A program made the position numbers and the translations under genes. Below the pieces are notes generated by a model that saw only the letters and a list, made by a program, of their open reading frames with translations, did no database searches and was not told the origin of the DNA. DNA of 64,000 nt from Paralichthys olivaceus. Lineage: Eukaryota > Chordata > Actinopteri > Pleuronectiformes > Paralichthyidae. This document shows, one piece after another, positions 61,241 through 64,000 of this stretch; positions within the stretch are counted from its first letter, which is position 1; each line of letters opens with the position of its first letter. The stretch is from the NCBI RefSeq assembly GCF_024713975.1, contig NC_091098.1:22327316-22391315 (forward strand), written 5' to 3'.

Positions 61241-62740
61241 GTTTACACCCGGTCATTTCTTCTTCGTGTCATTTACGTCACTCCAAACACCTGGCCGCGC
61301 GCTCTGTTGCCCCCGTGCGACGAGGCTGAATTACTACACCCGGACTGTGTTCTTTATGGTGCGCGTGACTTTTTAAAACTTTAAAAGTTTTACTGATCTA
61401 AATATTATTTTAATTATTAAAGATGTTATAAGAAATAGTACATACATATTCATAATGTGTAAATAATATAAAAAATAATATTCAAGTGATTTTTTTTTTA
61501 CAATAAAACCATACAACAGGTTTATTTAATGAATTAAATGTTTGCTGAATTCAATTTGTGTATATTTCTTGTAAAAAAAAAAATATTTCTGTTATTTCAT
61601 TTTCAGTTTTAAGGTTAAAAAGAACCTTAGTGTTGTCAGAAGTTTATATGTAAATAAATACATATTGCTCATTTACTTCATTCAAGATTCAAGAAGATTT
61701 ATTGTCATTTCAAAACACGACACTAAGAACTGAGGTCCCGGTGAGCAGCGATGAAAAAGAACTCTAGAATCTAAAAACGAAGCAGAAGCAGCAAATAAAT
61801 AAAGACAGTGAAATAAAACCAATTCAAACAAAGAGATATTCTCTGCTTCCTGTCCACACAGGGGCTGTTCAGGACCATGGGCTGAGGAAACCACTTCCCT
61901 ACATCAGGTCTTTCATTAGTTCATAATTTCTCTGTGATGTCATCGAGCCGGAGACTGTACCAGGCGCACCAGCAGCAGAGGAGCTGTCCTTTCAGCACCA
62001 CCACCTCCAACTATGCACACTGTGTTTCTGCACCGGTGGCCACCAGCCTGTTAACACCGGGTGAAGGCTGTCCTTTAAGTGCTGCAGTTGACACAAGTGC
62101 CAAAAGCAAAGTCTATGAACCACAGTGATCTGTAATTAAATTGCCTGCAGTCATTTAACGCAGCCGCGCTATTGTCAAGCCTACATAACTGCACCGTAAT
62201 GGTTGGTGTTTGAGACTTGATGGCACAATGGACAGAATTAAAGCGACTGCATCCACAGAACTGGTCGTCACTTCGACAGGACTGTTCGGATGGACTCCAC
62301 CACCACTGTCCACATCTCCGGGAAAAACCCCTGCAGCCTTCAGTATGGTGCTGATATCTGAAATCAGACAGACATGTTTACAAGGGAACAAACTAGTCCA
62401 CAGTTTTTTTTAAATGTAATCTGACGTTTGGACACTTGATTGACAGAGTGTGCAGACTGTTACTAAAGTTTGATATGCCTCAAACGTTTTGTTGGTTGTT
62501 TTTCAATGAGCAATTTGCACCCAGGAGTCTCTGGAGCAGGAGTGATTAAATGCACTTAAACTTATAATCAAATCAAGTTGTTATAATAGATGATTGTGTA
62601 AAATTTTGTATTGCAATCCTTATATAATTTATTAAAAATAACACAAACATGCTAATTTTCTGTCATCTTGTGGTCATTTAGTGTCTCTTTGAGGTCATGG
62701 GGTCACCTCAGTCAGCGTGACCTCATAGAGCCTAAAACTA
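61241..62740. other. Upstream of dnajc11: intergenic with repeat tail
   Basis: Short CpG-rich promoter end, then AT-rich DNA. At 61681-61720 the text attcaagattcaagaagatt then tattgtcatttc is a tail type common to fish LINE-like repeats. No gene supported. Confidence 0.55.
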
Positions 62741-62751
62741 AAACACAAAAA

Positions 62752-63030
62752 AAATCAGAAATAAATGAAAAATGACCACAAAGTGATGCTGAATGACCAC
62801 AAAAAGGCACAAATTGACCACAAAGAAAGACAAAATGCCCACAGAGACACAAAATGACAGCAAAGTGATGCAAAGGAGACTCAAATTGGCCACAAAGAGA
62901 CACATAATGACCACAAAGAGACAGAAAATGACTGTAGAGAGGCAGAAACAGACACAAAATGACCACAAAGATATCGAGAATGACCTCAAAGACAGACAAA
63001 ATAACCACAAAGGAAGAGGAAATGACTGCA
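62752..63030. repeat. Degenerate tandem array of ~21-base units
   Basis: About a dozen imperfect units of the type aaatgaccacaaagagacac. The array leaves long open frames on both strands (rich in VVILxLFVVI on -), which I regard as by-products. Confidence 0.85.
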
Positions 63031-63119
63031 AACCATGTGTTTGTGTTGTTTTTTAGTTTAGGGGTCCCCCATAGGTGAAGTATAACAGGGGGGCCTTTTA
63101 CCTGTGTGCACCCATGGGC

Positions 63120-64000
63120 TTTCTTATAATGGACAAACATTGAATATTCAGAAATGGATTAGTTTAAATTGAGGATACAGGCTGCAGCCTCCTCTGGTGA
63201 TGATGAGGTTGTTTCTTTTTAATAAAACAACATGTCACCATCTTTAAACATGAGCGTCACATCAGACCTGCAGCGCCTCTGAGCTCGATGCCAAGGTGAG
63301 GGGACATGTGTCTGAGTTGTTTTTAGTCTTTTCCAGTCTGGGGGGGGGGGGGGGGCCTGCAAAGAAGGGGAACGGTAAAGGGGGGGGTTTCCCCTTTCTG
63401 CACCCAGGGCTGTCTCATGATTTGTTTCATGTCACTCAGGGACGGACAAACATTTAATTAATTCGTTTTAATTGAGGATCAAGGCTGCAGCCTCACCGGG
63501 TGATGACGAAGTTGTTTCTTTTTAATATAACAACATGTCACCATGTTTAAACATGAGCATCACATCAGATCTGCTGCGCCTCTGAGCTCCTTTATATTCA
63601 CTGTAATAAAAACATAGAAAATAGAGGAGCTGGTGCTCAGATGAGGGGAGATGTGTTTGGCTGTTTTCTGTCTTCTCCAGTCTGGAGGGTCCTAGGGGGG
63701 GCTTTCACCTCTATGCACCCGGGGTTGTCTCATATTCTGTCTCATGTCACTCAGGGACGATCAAACCTTTAATGAATTAGTTTTCATTGAGGATAAAGGC
63801 TGACGTTGAGATAGACGGTGTTAGTCTATGGGTCCTACATAGGAGGTATGGGGGACTTTCACCTTTCTGCACCCAGGGCTGTCTCATATTCTGTCTCATA
63901 ATGTCTCTCAGGGATGGACAAACCTTTACTGAATGGGTCCCCAGTCTCACCTGGTGATGATGAAGTTGTTTCTTTTGGTTAGAACAACACGTCACCATGT
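63120..64000. repeat. Tandem array of ~300-base units, running off the window
   Basis: Three diverged units can be followed by their shared text ggctgcagcctc(c/a)(t/c)c, gatgatgaggttgtttcttt, caacatgtcaccat and acatgagcgtcacatcagac, at about 63.18, 63.48 and 63.79-63.94 kb. A G-rich run (63342-63354) and gggggg patches sit at the same relative place in successive units. The array continues beyond 64000. Confidence 0.75.

Noticed and set aside
60907-61329. 140-codon + strand frame over the dnajc11 first exon
   Set aside because: Antisense of the CpG-rich promoter and exon 1; low stop density follows from GC content.
62712-63140. 142-codon - strand frame rich in VVILxLF
   Set aside because: By-product of the ~21-base tandem array; hydrophobic only because of the ttgtggtcatt repeat text.

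Overview
The window is eukaryotic and looks like a teleost fish chromosome. The genes have many short exons with GT-AG introns. The encoded proteins match vertebrate families closely (DNAJC11 reconstructs to 559 aa, CDC42 to 191 aa). The spaces between genes carry fish-type repeats: Rex1/L2-like LINEs, hAT- and TTAA-type MITEs, a BEL/Pao fossil and many microsatellites. All exon coordinates were read by eye from splice sites and reading phase. No transcript data or database search was available.

Layout: (1) 1-371 is the 3' end of a chitinase gene on + (Thr-rich linker plus chitin-binding domain). (2) 4.3-8.2 kb is pm20d1 on -, 13 exons. (3) 9.5-14.2 kb is a LAP2/thymopoietin-type LEM-domain gene on -, probably lemd1. 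(4) 14.2-28.3 kb has no recognisable gene. It holds simple repeats, a 5'-truncated LINE, a LINE ORF1 esterase fragment and one orphan exon-like segment. (5) 28.3-31.0 kb is mfsd4a on +, facing (6) a complete acidic-chitinase gene on - at 31.6-34.5 kb. (7) 36.7-38.2 kb is a CD300/CMRF35-like single-Ig receptor on +. (8) 38.7-39.9 kb holds two non-autonomous DNA transposons. (9) 40.4-45.3 kb is cdc42 on +, with two alternative last exons. (10) 46.0-48.2 kb is an F-box/FBA gene on -, with a 19-copy 28-bp minisatellite directly upstream of its start codon. (11) 51.4-52.7 kb is a broken BEL/Pao retroelement. (12) 54.2-61.2 kb is dnajc11 on -, 16 exons. (13) The last 2.7 kb is tandem and dispersed repeats.

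The genes do not form one pathway. The first half (chitinase, pm20d1, lemd1, mfsd4a) matches the human 1q32 neighbourhood. The second half (cdc42, F-box/FBA gene, dnajc11) matches human 1p36. The join between them lies around 34.5-40 kb. I found no convincing new multi-gene system. The observations most worth a second look are the repeat-fronted F-box gene, the paired cdc42 terminal exons, the LAP2-like architecture of the lemd1 locus, a possible GC-AG intron and extra exons in that gene, an in-frame facultative intron in mfsd4a, and a Thr/Pro-stalked CD300-like receptor with an Arg in its membrane segment.
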